This document shows positions 18,546 through 28,337 of a DNA stretch of 30,000 bases, piece after piece. Made by a program: the position numbers and the translations under genes. The stretch is from Prorocentrum cordatum (taxonomy: Eukaryota; Sar; Dinophyceae; Prorocentrales; Prorocentraceae), in the NCBI GenBank assembly GCA_963575745.1, contig CAUYUJ010021147.1, positions 107,501 to 137,500 on the forward strand, in the 5' to 3' direction. A model generated the notes under the pieces. The model was not told the DNA's origin and searched no databases. It was given only the letters and a program-made list of their open reading frames with translations. Numbering within the stretch: the first letter of the stretch is position 1; every line of letters begins with the position of its first letter.

Positions 18546-18737
18546 AAACACTCCTCATCAGCCACATTCTCCTCATCATACCCCCTCCTTGCATCATCAT
18601 CCTATTCCTCATTATCCGTAGTCCCCTCCATATCGACGACGTCGATAACACATCGATGCCGACCGTAGCTTAGCATCTTACCATTGGTGGCATGGTGGAC
18701 AGGACGGTTGGGAATGTTTGGGATGAGAGAGAGATGA

Positions 18738-18800
18738 GTTGATGGTGATGTTGATGCTGATGTTGATGGTGGTGATGTTGATGATGGTGACGATGATGGT
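18738..18800. repeat. (GATGNT)n short repeat
   Basis: gatggt, gatgtt and gatgct units repeat about ten times. From 18801 to 19402 I see no gene; this is the 3' flank of the gene ending at 19403. Confidence 0.7.
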
Positions 18801-19402
18801 GAGGATGCTGGCGATATGGAGGATGTGGGTCTCTGCTGCAAACAGCATCGCATGTGTGAAGATACGGTACGTGAGAGGTTCATGCGACCGACCCGCTGCT
18901 AGCGGAGTCTCCTACACAGCGTGCGCACCACGCTCGCAGCACGACCAGACGTGCGGCTGCCCTCGGCCAGTGCGCAGCTAACCAAATAGACGCATGATAG
19001 CACGAACGGGCAGCGGCAGTGGGACAGGATACCATGAATGAAAACATGATCACGTGTGTATGGTGTTACCGATAGCTGACATGATTTACATACTTAGTAC
19101 TGCCCGCGCGCGCCCTGGCGGTGCAAAAACATATGCACATGCGTATTCAAACGCTGGCACGTCGCAACAGCAACGGGATAATGAGCAATGCTTCCCCAAA
19201 TGCTTCCCCCCGTGGGAAAGCCAATGGACTGTTGCGCGAAACCTCAAGCGCACGTCATTGACCAATCCGACCACTTCTAATTACAGCTGTGGGTGCGACG
19301 ACTGCCAGGCCTAAACAAAAAATGCACAAGTCGAAACCCTAACACAACAGCGCGCGACTGCTAACCTGCGGGCGTGTGCGCCGATGCTCACGCATCGACA
19401 GG

Positions 19403-22400
19403 CTATTTCAGCAGGTGCTTTGCAGAGGCAGCTCCACTCACATTCGCAGCCTTGGCGCGGCGCTTGGCAATGATGGAATCCGATGGCACTTCACCCTTCG
19501 ACAGCTGAAACATCGCGTGTGCGATGTTAACTCCTGACGGGCCGTGTGTCTTGGACAGGTCGGGGCCGTCGTCGACCACAATGTCATCCTTCTTCTTGGC
19601 CTCGCCCTTGGCAGCAGCCTTCGCCTTCGGAACGAAACGTTTGAGTACAAACGGCTTGCCATGCTCGCAGACCGCCTTGCGGACCTTCTCCATTGGAACA
19701 ATGAGCGGCACCTTCACAATGATATTCAGCGTATCCGAACCCGCGTCACCTGCGGCGGGCGCCGCGGCCGCCGCGGCAGATCCAGGCGATGCTGGCGACA
19801 CCTTCTTCGGCCAGAGCGACAGGACGTCGAGGCACATGGAGCGCTCCTCGAACACCAGCTCGACGTTCGCCTGGTCCTGCTTGCTGACTGTGTTGACCAG
19901 CCAGCCCGGGAGCAGCACCTCAGCCTGGAGCGTGGAGTGCGCATTGCCGTTGACGTAGAACGGGATACCCAACACCTCAGCAACCTTGATGCCTTTGGGC
20001 GTCTGCTTGAGGCCCACTGTCCCAGCGAGCGCAAACCTCGCGGCAGGATCGAAGCGGGTAACGCACACATCGGTGCCCTTGGACGACCCCAGGTCCAAGT
20101 ACGTGATGTCCCCCCAGTCGTGGGCGTCGCAGGAGTCCCACAGGATCTTCTCAATCGTGCGACACAGGCGCGCCACGTACAACCCGTCGATCTGCACCTG
20201 CGACTGCAGCAGCACGAGCAGCAACAAAGGGGAGGGGACACTGAGGGAGGGAGGAGAGAGGATGATATGGGTAGCAGGTGGCTGGGAGGATGCGAAGGCG
20301 AGAGCGCGAACAGCAGCAGGAGCAGGAGCAGCAGAGGCATGGGCAGGGCAGGAGGCAGGAGGGGGCAGCTGCTGAGCAGGTGGGTGAGGGCCCCTCACCC
20401 ACCGTGAGGGGGATGAGAGGAGGAGTTGGAGGAGGAGGAGGAGGAGGAGGAGGAGGCTCAGGAGGAGGGGAAGGAGATGGAGGGAGGAGGGGAAGGGGGA
20501 AGATAAGTGGGAACAGGTGAGGGTGGAGGATGAGGAGGAGGATGAGAAGGAGGAGGAGGAGTAGGAGAAGGAGGAGGAGGAGGGAGCATGACGGAGGTGT
20601 ATGGATGGAGTGCGATTGTAGTTAAACCAATGACTTTGAATGTAGCAGTCGAGGCATCCTCGGCAAACCTGTCCGCTGCCAGCATCTCGATGCCACCCGT
20701 GCTCAAGTCGTACACGCGGTCGAAGGACATGTGGCGCGACGTCGTCAGGTTCTCCTCGTCGCTCTTCGGCGGCGTCAGCGGGTGCTGCGCCGCCTGATCC
20801 GCCCCCCCCTCCTCCGCAGCGGCGTCGAGCTCCGCGTGAGGCTTCGCGAGAGCCTTCGACTTGGCCAGCGGAGGCGGCGGCTTGGCCTGGCACTTCGACT
20901 TGGCACGCAGCGCGACGAGCGTCGCAGCGTGGCTTCTCTCGGCGGCGGCTGCGGGCGCAGCGGCAGGCTGCCCGGCGCCGTCAGCTGCCCCTTCGGCCAC
21001 GCTGCCTGGAGTTGCGGCATCAGGCTGCAGCGGGAGCGGTGCTGGGGGAGGGTCCACTGGGGATATCGATGTACCCAGTTGCTCGTTCAAGAGGGTCAGG
21101 GTCTCCTCCAGCGTGGCGGCCTTGGACAGCGACGTGATCATGCTCAGCCAGCAGCTGTGCCAGTCAGCGTAGGACCGACTGCACGCGTCCAGGTCGCACG
21201 CAACGGCGACCGCATCGTTGTCCGACAACTGTTGTAGAGCCTTCGGCACGTCCGCATCGATGATCTTGATCGAGAGCTGCGTGCACACCATGGTCAGCAG
21301 CGCTATCGTGTATTTGCCGCGCACGTGGCTCAGGAGCGAAATGGTATCCTGGTCGACGAGCACGGTATCGATACCATCTGGCAAGCATCCGTCGTTGACG
21401 AGGCAGTCGGCTGCGTCAAGCGCCATGGAGATCCACTGGTACGGGACCTTGGTCGACACGGCATTCCAGATCTGATTCAGCAGATCTTTGGCTTGGAGCA
21501 TGGTGGATCCTGCAGCCGAGCACATCTCCTGCTGGATTGCTATGAGAGCGGGGTGCAGAGGCGCTGGACGGTGCAGCGGCGTCTCCTTGATGAACGTCAC
21601 CAGGCTCGTTTGCAACTCATCGTTCTCCAGGAAGGCAGCGATGCCGGGGCGCTTGGTTGCTTCCGCAGATGCCGCAGTGGCGTCGTCAGCAGCTGCAGTC
21701 GATGCCATGAGATTCGCCATCATGTCTGCGGTGGGGTCTCCTGTGAGAGCCATCGCAGCGACAGCGCCAGCCTCGTGCGCAGCGATGATCATGTCACGTA
21801 GCACCGCACGAACCTTGCTCCATGCCTCAACCTTCTTCCTGCTCACAAGGATCCTTCCGTTGATGGCGAACTCCAGGGACGAAGACACAACTTTCGCGAT
21901 CACTCGATCACGAGGGCGCTCAGCAAGATGGGCACCATGACCCTTGAACTCCACGACGGCGATGGCATACCTGATCATGCACCAAACGTCGTCGAGAAAC
22001 TGGACGTCCCGTGTGGTGTCACAGTTCGTCAGCTCAACCGTCAAGGGGAAATCCTCCTCTGGCGGCGGTGGCTCAGGGGCCTCGCCCTTCTTCGCCTTCT
22101 TGGCTTTCGGCGGGGCGATCTGGGGCTGGTCGCGGTACACCTTGCTGTCCGCCATCGGAGTAACCAGCCGCTGCAGCCACGGCGCCGTGTTAGTCTTGAT
22201 GAGCCAAGGTGCAGTGATCCTGTTCGCCTCCACGGCGACCTTGCATGGCGGCACGCACATCTTCAGCAGCTCCAAGAACGTCACCGTGAACTCACGCGGA
22301 CGGAGCGCGCGGCTGAAGTTCTTGGGGAACTGCGAGGTCACCGAGTGAATGGCGATGATGACAGTCTCGCTCTCCAGCGACTTGTCGAGGAAATCCACGT

Positions 22401-24233
22401 TCTCTTGGCAATACCCGACGAAGAGATCCTGGACTGGAGACTGGAAATACATCCTGTTCATCCTATGTGTCCTCCTCACCTTCCGCAGCTATCTCACCCC
22501 TCTCCGACCCCTCCACCCCCCTCTCCTCCTCCTCCGCCTCATCCCGCCTCCTCATCCTGATCCTGGACGTGAGTTACTGGTGCTATACCACGATAGTGTA
22601 TTGTTTGAAAACTAGAACGCACATGCTGGTTGGTTTGAGTTAACGCGGGTCGGTGGCGTGGCGGAATTGTACAGAGCCCGGGGGTCCATGACGCCGTGTC
22701 TGATCATCGCCCTGACCGCCGCCTTGGCCTTGTCGAACTGGTTCCAGGACTCGACCTTGCCCTGGTAGTTCTTCTCGATGAACTCCGCGTAGGCCTGCTC
22801 GTACGACTGGACCTTGTCAGTCTCGCCAGCCTCGCCATCCTCCTGGACGAGCTGGTCGTCGTCAGAGGCCTTCTTGTAGCCCATGGCGCGGCTGGTGAAG
22901 CCCTTCTTGTTCTTGTACTCGATGAACGCCGCCTCCATCGATGGCACCTCAAGCAACAACTCCACGAAACTATAGCCCGCACCCTCGTGGAAGGCGTTGT
23001 GGTAGTCACGCAACCACACGAGCACCGACACGGGCGTCAGCGGGTGAAGCAGGACACAGTCCTGCGGGGGCGGAGGCGAGTGAGGATGAGGGGGCGAGGA
23101 GGAGGACGAGGAGAAGAAGGAGGCGGATGAGGAGAGTGGATTATGCGGATGGGAGCGAGGGAGCGAGTGGGAGAGATAGAGAGATATGGATAAACAACAC
23201 ACCGCACCGAGGAGAGGGGACGTGAGGATGGCGAGGGGGATGGCGTGGATGAGCGAGGCGTGGCGAGGAGGACGAGGAGGAGGAGATATTCAGATGATGA
23301 GGCGGAGTGGAGGGGGAGGAGGAGGATGAGGAGCAAATAAGAACAAGGAGAGCGGAGTCAGTTATTTGTCAGAGTTGCCCGTTAGTTGGTTGGCAGACGA
23401 GGTCCTGGAGGCCAGCGAGCAAGGATGCATTGATGAACTTGTTGCCACCCGCCTCCTCCGCGCGCTTCACGGCCGCGTAGAACGCGCGGGACCGATTGAG
23501 GATAGGGGGAGCAAGCCATCATCCTCAGCCTCCGCCTCCCCGGGCCGCTCATGTTCCTCCTCATCGTCCTCCTCCTCCGCCTCATCATTCCCATGTTCCC
23601 CTTCTCCTCCTCTCCTCCTCCTCCTCCTCCTTCTCATCCTGTCTCCTCCTCCTTGGTCCTTCTCCTCCTCCTCCTTCTCCTCCTCCTCCTCCTTCTCGTC
23701 CTATCCTCATCATCGTCCTCATCCGCCTCATCATGCTTCGCCCTATCCTCGCCGCTCCTCCACATCCTCCGAATGTCGCAAGGGAGATCGTCGTCGTCGC
23801 GTGACCGCGTCCCCCACGTGATGGCCTTCAGGGGGAAGCCCGTGCCGTTCAAGGCGGCTCCGTTCTCGTCGCCCGACATGACGAGCCACGGTGCACCACC
23901 GACGCCCATAGCGACGCCCTTGTCCAGGAACGATCGCACGTACCGCTCGAACACTGTGGCGTGGCGCCTGGTGTTGGCGCTGTGCGTCACGATCGTCTCC
24001 ACGTTGTTGCCAGCGGTGTCTCTGTGAAACCACGGGACCGTGCGGCCCTTCGGGAGGACGGAGTACAGCTCTATGAGTTTCGACAGGCGCATCGACTCCT
24101 CCAGATCGCCCAACAGCTCTTCCAGCGCGATGTCGACCCTGTAGATGCTGGCGTGGGAATCGGCCACCGGGGCCGGCCCCAGCGGGGCCGATGACGAGCC
24201 GCTCCCGCTGCCGCCGCCGACCGAGGCGGGCAT
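19403..24233 (-). CDS. Unrecognised multi-exon protein, about 1,200 aa
   Basis: Inferred exons on the minus strand: E1 24233 to about 23800 (ATG; MPASVGGG..., ending near PLKAITWG); E2 about 23510-23399 (...YAAVKRAEEAGGNKFINASLL); E3 23061-22673 (DCVLLHPLTPVSVLVWLRDYH...); E4 22453-20593 (MYFQSPVQDLFVGYCQEN... to IALHPYTS); E5 20203-19403 (QVQIDGLYVARLCRTIEKIL... to KHLLK, TAG). Phases agree at E2/E3, E3/E4 and E4/E5. E3-E5 give about 1,016 residues. Long stretches look like folded protein; residues around 21000-20780 are an Ala/Pro/Lys-rich linker. I recognise no domain or catalytic motif. It lies 797 bp downstream of the methyltransferase gene on the same strand. The E2 acceptor and E1 donor are the weakest calls. 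Confidence 0.6.
20204..20592 (-). other. Inferred intron E4/E5 (389 bp)
   Basis: Donor GTCATG directly after IALHPYTS (phase 0), a CTCCTCC-dominated body, and acceptor gctgctgcag before TCGCAGGTGCAG. Two further in-frame CAGs could serve instead, shifting the exon by two or four codons. Confidence 0.55.
22454..22672 (-). other. Inferred intron E3/E4 (219 bp)
   Basis: Donor GTACAATT after ...DPRAL (phase 2), acceptor aacag before GATGTATTTCC. Without splicing, E3 would end at a TAG at 22614-22612. Other AG acceptors within 30 bases are possible. Confidence 0.4.
23062..23398 (-). other. Inferred intron E2/E3 (337 bp)
   Basis: Donor GTCTGCC after ...AGLQDL (phase 0). The acceptor ctccgcccccgcag before GACTGTGTCC has a good pyrimidine tract and matching phase. 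The body has TCC/TCG-rich simple sequence. Confidence 0.55.
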
Positions 24234-24270
24234 CGCAGCCAGGACGCAAGGCGAGCTGGGGGAGCGGTCT
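24234..24270 (-). promoter_or_regulatory. Possible trans-splice acceptor upstream of the 24233 start
   Basis: The minus strand reads ccgctcccccag (AG at 24257-24256) followed by 22 nt and the ATG at 24233. Dinoflagellate mRNAs receive the spliced leader at such AG sites. This is position-based inference only. Confidence 0.3.
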
Positions 24271-25030
24271 CGACTCGGAGGGCCGAGGAGGCCGAATGGC
24301 CTCGAACTAAGCACAATGGCTATGGGATTGAGGGCGAGAAGGTAGCCATGACCGACCCCCTCCCCCCACAGTTGCACACGCGATGGGCCAAACTCGCGCA
24401 GGGGTTTGCAGACGAGGAGGGAGGGGGCCGAGGTGGGGTTTGCAGACGAGGAGAGAGGGGGCCGAGGTGGAGAAGGAGGAGGGGGGTTGGTTGAGACAGA
24501 AGCTTACAGGGGATATCCAATGCTAGTCGAACTTCGCGGGCTTTCGGAGGGTCTCAGAGGCTAGCAGGGGGGGGCACAGAGACTCAAAGGGGAATCGCCG
24601 GGAATCGCAGTGTTATTCAGACTTCCTGAGATATTCGGAGGCTCACAGATGATCTCCCTGCAGTCCAGTGCTATGTGATATGCGCGGGACACACATGCAC
24701 ACCCTGGGGGGGATCGGGCACGCGATGAACGGGAGGATGTGGTGACACGGAGACGAAGGAAGGAGGATGTATGATGATGGAGATGGCGGGTGACTCGTGA
24801 TGATGATGGCCCATACGTGCGATCGACGTCGACGAAAACTGATATTGTGATGCCGATGGTGGTGGTGATGATGATGAGGGTAACCTTGTGACCGATGACC
24901 ATGACAACCTCGTGAGCCCCTGATCTCGCGACTCAGGGTCCTCAGTGTCATGAACGCGTGGCACATGCAGCTGCACTCGCCCAACATGCCCAACTGCACG
25001 CTTGGGCAAACAGGCAAACAGCAAACACAA
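24271..25030. other. Intergenic region between the two minus-strand genes
   Basis: It holds a 34-36 bp tandem duplication (ggtttgcagacgaggag.gag...gccgaggt at 24401-24470) and GATGATG/GGTGATG triplets at 24770-24800 and 24860-24890. No ORF with protein character and no RNA gene were recognised. Confidence 0.55.
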
Positions 25031-27960
25031 TTAATAAGGGAGGGATTGGCGGACACGGCGCTGGATGGCACTGAGGCGCGCAAGTCTATCATAGGAGCCA
25101 GCGTTCGGTATCAGTAGGGAATACACTATCACTCCGCCGACAGCTCCCACGTGCATGGAATTGCCAGCCTGGACCTTCACATGCAACCTATTACGGTCTG
25201 GCTCCCCATCTGGGATGGGCACGTTGAATGAACAATGGTTTCCTCTGCGCCCAAAGCACTCGCATGCAAACCGCACTGGGAACGCTTGCACAAGCAACAA
25301 TTCAATCGGTGTGAACCATCGGTCGCGTGCCCATATGATACCGTTGTTGCTAGTCAATGTATGCATTCCGCCATCGGATTGCCCCTGTTGTCCAAAACCA
25401 CTGACAGGGTTCTGGTACAGATGGTAGCAGCAACGACCAGGGTACATACGCTCGTAGTCGGCCAGGTACTGCCGCTCGCAGTTCGTCAAGGCCCGCTTGA
25501 AATCCCCGATGGTGGAAGCAGTGAGGCGATCCGAGTGTTCAGTATCACCAGCCAGGCGCCGAGCCTCCTTGACACTTGGTCGAGAAAGCGCCCATTCCAA
25601 TTCTGCGTCGATGTCGTCTGGCTGCGATATCAAGTAGTGCTCAAACGTGATGTTGCAGGCACGGTGCAGCCTGCACATGAAGTTATTCAGCGGCTCGATT
25701 GGCGCACAGGTCTTCTGCTTATGGCGGTACACGATGTAGCGCCGCTCGCGGTGCACAGGGAAGCCCAAAGAGTAAGCGTCGCCGACGTAGCTGGCGTCGA
25801 CGTGGTAAAGGTCCCCGAGCAGGTCTTCGAACATCCTGAGGTCCATGTGCTTCACGTTCTCTTGTATAATGATGGGTTCTTGTAACAAGCGCCGCTGGGC
25901 GACCCAAATGAGCGCATACACAACAGTCACGCCAGATGAACCAAGTCGATCCCCGTAGGCGCTGTTGTCAGTGCAAGGCGTACCCGCGATGTGGCATCGG
26001 GCGGGCTTCAAAAAACAGTACCGACGGTGACACAAGCATGATCCTCGGGTTCTGACAGCACGCCCACTCAGCACAGCTGGAGCCAGAAGGTCCATCGCCA
26101 GATGTGGCTTTGCCAGTACCTGTCGGATAGTAGACCTCAACTCTGGCACGACGAACTCGCTGATGTCGGAGAACAGGCAAGCGTCCGAATCGACACACAA
26201 AGGGTGGAACAGCATCTCGCGCTGCGCAGCTGTGTCCCACTCAATCCCATACACCACGCGGGGCTTACCAGAGTAGTAAGGGTGGTGGTGCGTGTCGACC
26301 GCGTAGGCGAGGAGGCTCAGCGCTGCCTCAGGCGCACCAATCCCGCTGAACGCAGTCGATACAGTCAGGTCGCACAACGATTTACATACATGTGATGTCG
26401 ATGTCATGCCGATCGCTTTAGACAACCATTCGATGGGCCAGTTGTCCGCGTGGCAGAGGTTCATCACGTCCGTGCCAGACTCTCCGCGGTGTGCTGACAT
26501 GCCGCACTCGCACTCTGGGAACGTTGGTGAACGTGTCGGCTCAATCTCGACAACCGTATCCTCCTGATCGGCAGCATCGGCGATGTGGTCCGCCGCTGCG
26601 CCGTCGCCAGAGTTGACGACTGCTGTGTCTGTTGCGTCCGAGGCTGAGACGACAGGCGAGTCGACCACGCACGGTGCAGCGTCTGGAGCGGCTGGCGCGT
26701 AGTCCAGTGTCTGCGCTGTTGAGGGGTCTACCCACGTAGCCGAAGGTGGTGGTGCGGTTGCCTCTGCAGCACGGGCATCAGCAGGTTGCTCCTGAGCAGC
26801 GGCGAGCTCCACATCAGTGGACGAGCGCTTGCCGCGGATAGGCAGCCGGCGGCGTACGTCGGCCGGGGCAGCAGATGACGCAGCCCCACTGTCATTGGCG
26901 GCATGCGGGCGGAACACCAGCGGTGCACACCGTGACAAGGTGAACGGCAGCATGGCGACAGGTGGTGGGGCGAGCTCAGCATCGCGTGGACCCTGAAGAT
27001 CCAGAATATGTCGAAGACGGATTTGCAGCGCATGGTATCCGACTATGTGGAATGCGCTACCAACAGGCAAGATCACATCAGCATTCGTGTCATCGAACAG
27101 CGTCACACGCTCGACTGACTCCAGGTGCCACAAGAACCACTTCTCCTGCGCCCAATCGCGAGTGATGTCCTGAGCGGAATTACAATCTATGATAAAAAAC
27201 GGCGACGAGTGCGATGGGAAGAATGAAACGGTAGGCTTGATGAAGTGCCCGAGGAGCCAGTGGAAGAGGGGGTAGCAGGCGCGAGAGAGGGAGAAGATCG
27301 AGAAGGGCAATGAGGACGAGGAGGAAAGGAAAGGAAGGGAAATGAAAGGAAAGGAAGGATCGTGAGGGGAGGGTAGCTGATACCATAACACACAACGAGC
27401 ACGTAAGTCGAGTGTCACTATGTGTGAAGTACGCAACAACATGTCATGAACACATTGATTGAACACCCTGTGTCCGACAACTCGGCAGCGGTCAGCATGT
27501 GCATGCAACGCATGGGCCCCTCCGTGAGCTTGGTGATGGGGGTGAAGCCTGTCACTTTAGCCCGAAACCTCACGCCACACGAACATGAATCCGCGCCAGG
27601 CTCAACATAGTCACCCACATGTGCCCAGAAATAGATGATGGCCTTCGAGGTCAAAATCTGGCGCGCGGGTGGCTCTTGCACTGGCAGGAAAAAATCATCA
27701 ACTGCATTATCGATGCACAACTGAACAGCTCGATCAAGGTGGCGCACGGGATACTGCAGCACGCACGAGAGGATTGGCTCAGCGGAGATGTTGGTGTATG
27801 TCTCATCTTGGTCGGCAACATACAACGGAGGGAATGGCTCGAGATCATCAACCACGGATCGGCATCGTTGTCGCGGGCGAGCCTTCGGTCTCGCAGCTGG
27901 TCGTTTCAATACTGCAGGCGGTGCCGGCGTGTCCGATGATGCCTTCGGTCTAGGTGCCAT
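25031..27960 (-). CDS. C5-cytosine DNA methyltransferase, two exons, about 881 aa
   Basis: Exon 1 (27960-27454, ATG MAPRPKASSD...) gives 169 residues and exon 2 (27169-25031) gives 712. The first ~430 residues are a Lys/Arg/Pro-rich start, a mixed region, and an Ala/Asp-rich linker. The catalytic part then shows motif I STAFSGIGAPE (about 440), YGIEWD (motif II, about 476), motif IV GTPCTDNSAYG (about 565-575, nucleophile Cys 568), motif VI QENV (about 605), VHRERRYIV (motif VIII, about 641), a target-recognition stretch, FTPIELLLVQAFP (motif IX region, about 788) and QAGNSMHV (motif X, about 836). Such enzymes transfer methyl from S-adenosylmethionine to C5 of cytosine. Motif IV is unusual: family members normally have PCQ. 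I cannot say whether it belongs to a host lineage or to the retrotransposon-carried methyltransferases reported in dinoflagellates; no RT adjoins it here. Confidence 0.88.
27170..27453 (-). other. Inferred intron of the methyltransferase gene (284 bp)
   Basis: Donor GTGTTC after ...SDTGCSIN (phase 0) and acceptor ccgctcag before GACATCACTCGC (phase 0), with a CT-rich body (27240-27400 on the plus strand is GA-rich). Unspliced, exon 1 ends at a TAG at 27420-27418. An alternative acceptor is atcatag a few bases upstream. Confidence 0.5.
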
Positions 27961-27985
27961 GCCTGTGAGAGCAGACACGGCTTGA
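27961..27985 (-). promoter_or_regulatory. Possible trans-splice acceptor at the methyltransferase start
   Basis: The minus strand reads tgtctgctctcacag, then gc, then ATG at 27960: a pyrimidine tract and AG two bases before the start codon. It would suit spliced-leader addition, or mark a cis acceptor if another exon lies upstream. Confidence 0.35.
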
Positions 27986-28061
27986 ACCGAAATGGAAGAT
28001 GATGACGGTCACATGTGAGTGTTGCTGTGTGTGCCGCCACATATGTCACGACGGTGCAGGG

Positions 28062-28124
28062 TTTAGGGTTTAGGGTTTAGGGTTTAGGGTTTAGGGTTTA
28101 GGGTTTGGGGTTTAGGGTTTAGGG
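28062..28124 (+). repeat. Interstitial telomeric repeat (TTTAGGG)9
   Basis: Nine 7-bp units with one variant (TTTGGGG, 28104-28110). TTTAGGG is the telomere unit of plants and of dinoflagellates. The G-rich strand runs toward higher coordinates, so the methyltransferase gene is on the side that would be chromosome-internal. Confidence 0.95.
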
Positions 28125-28125
28125 G

Positions 28126-28335
28126 GCTGCCGGAGGCCAAGACAGCCCGCTGCACTTAAGGGGCCCTTAAGTGCAGCGGATCTGCTCCTCCTTCGGAGGG
28201 GCTCCCGGAGGTCAAGACAGCCCGCTGCACTTAAGGGGCCCTTAAGTGCAGCGGATCTGCTCCTCCTTCGGGGGGGCTCCCGGAGGCCAAGGCAGCCCGC
28301 TGTACTTCAGGGGCTCTTAAGTGCAGCGGGAGTAG
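28126..28335. repeat. 75-bp tandem repeat, three units, each with a perfect or near-perfect hairpin
   Basis: Units begin at about 28126, 28201 and 28276. Hairpins occupy 28147-28179, 28222-28254 and 28297-28329: the arm CCGCTGCACTTAAGG, a GGC loop, and the complementary arm. The first two are perfect; the third has substitutions. Each unit also carries a ctcctccttcgg.gggg stem. The block abuts the telomeric repeat and leads into the palindromic array. Confidence 0.85.
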
Positions 28336-28337
28336 GC

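Noticed and set aside
17775-18668. Plus-strand ORFs rich in His, Ser, Pro and Glu
   Set aside because: They are direct translations of CAT, TCC and GGA microsatellites with no domain or splice support.
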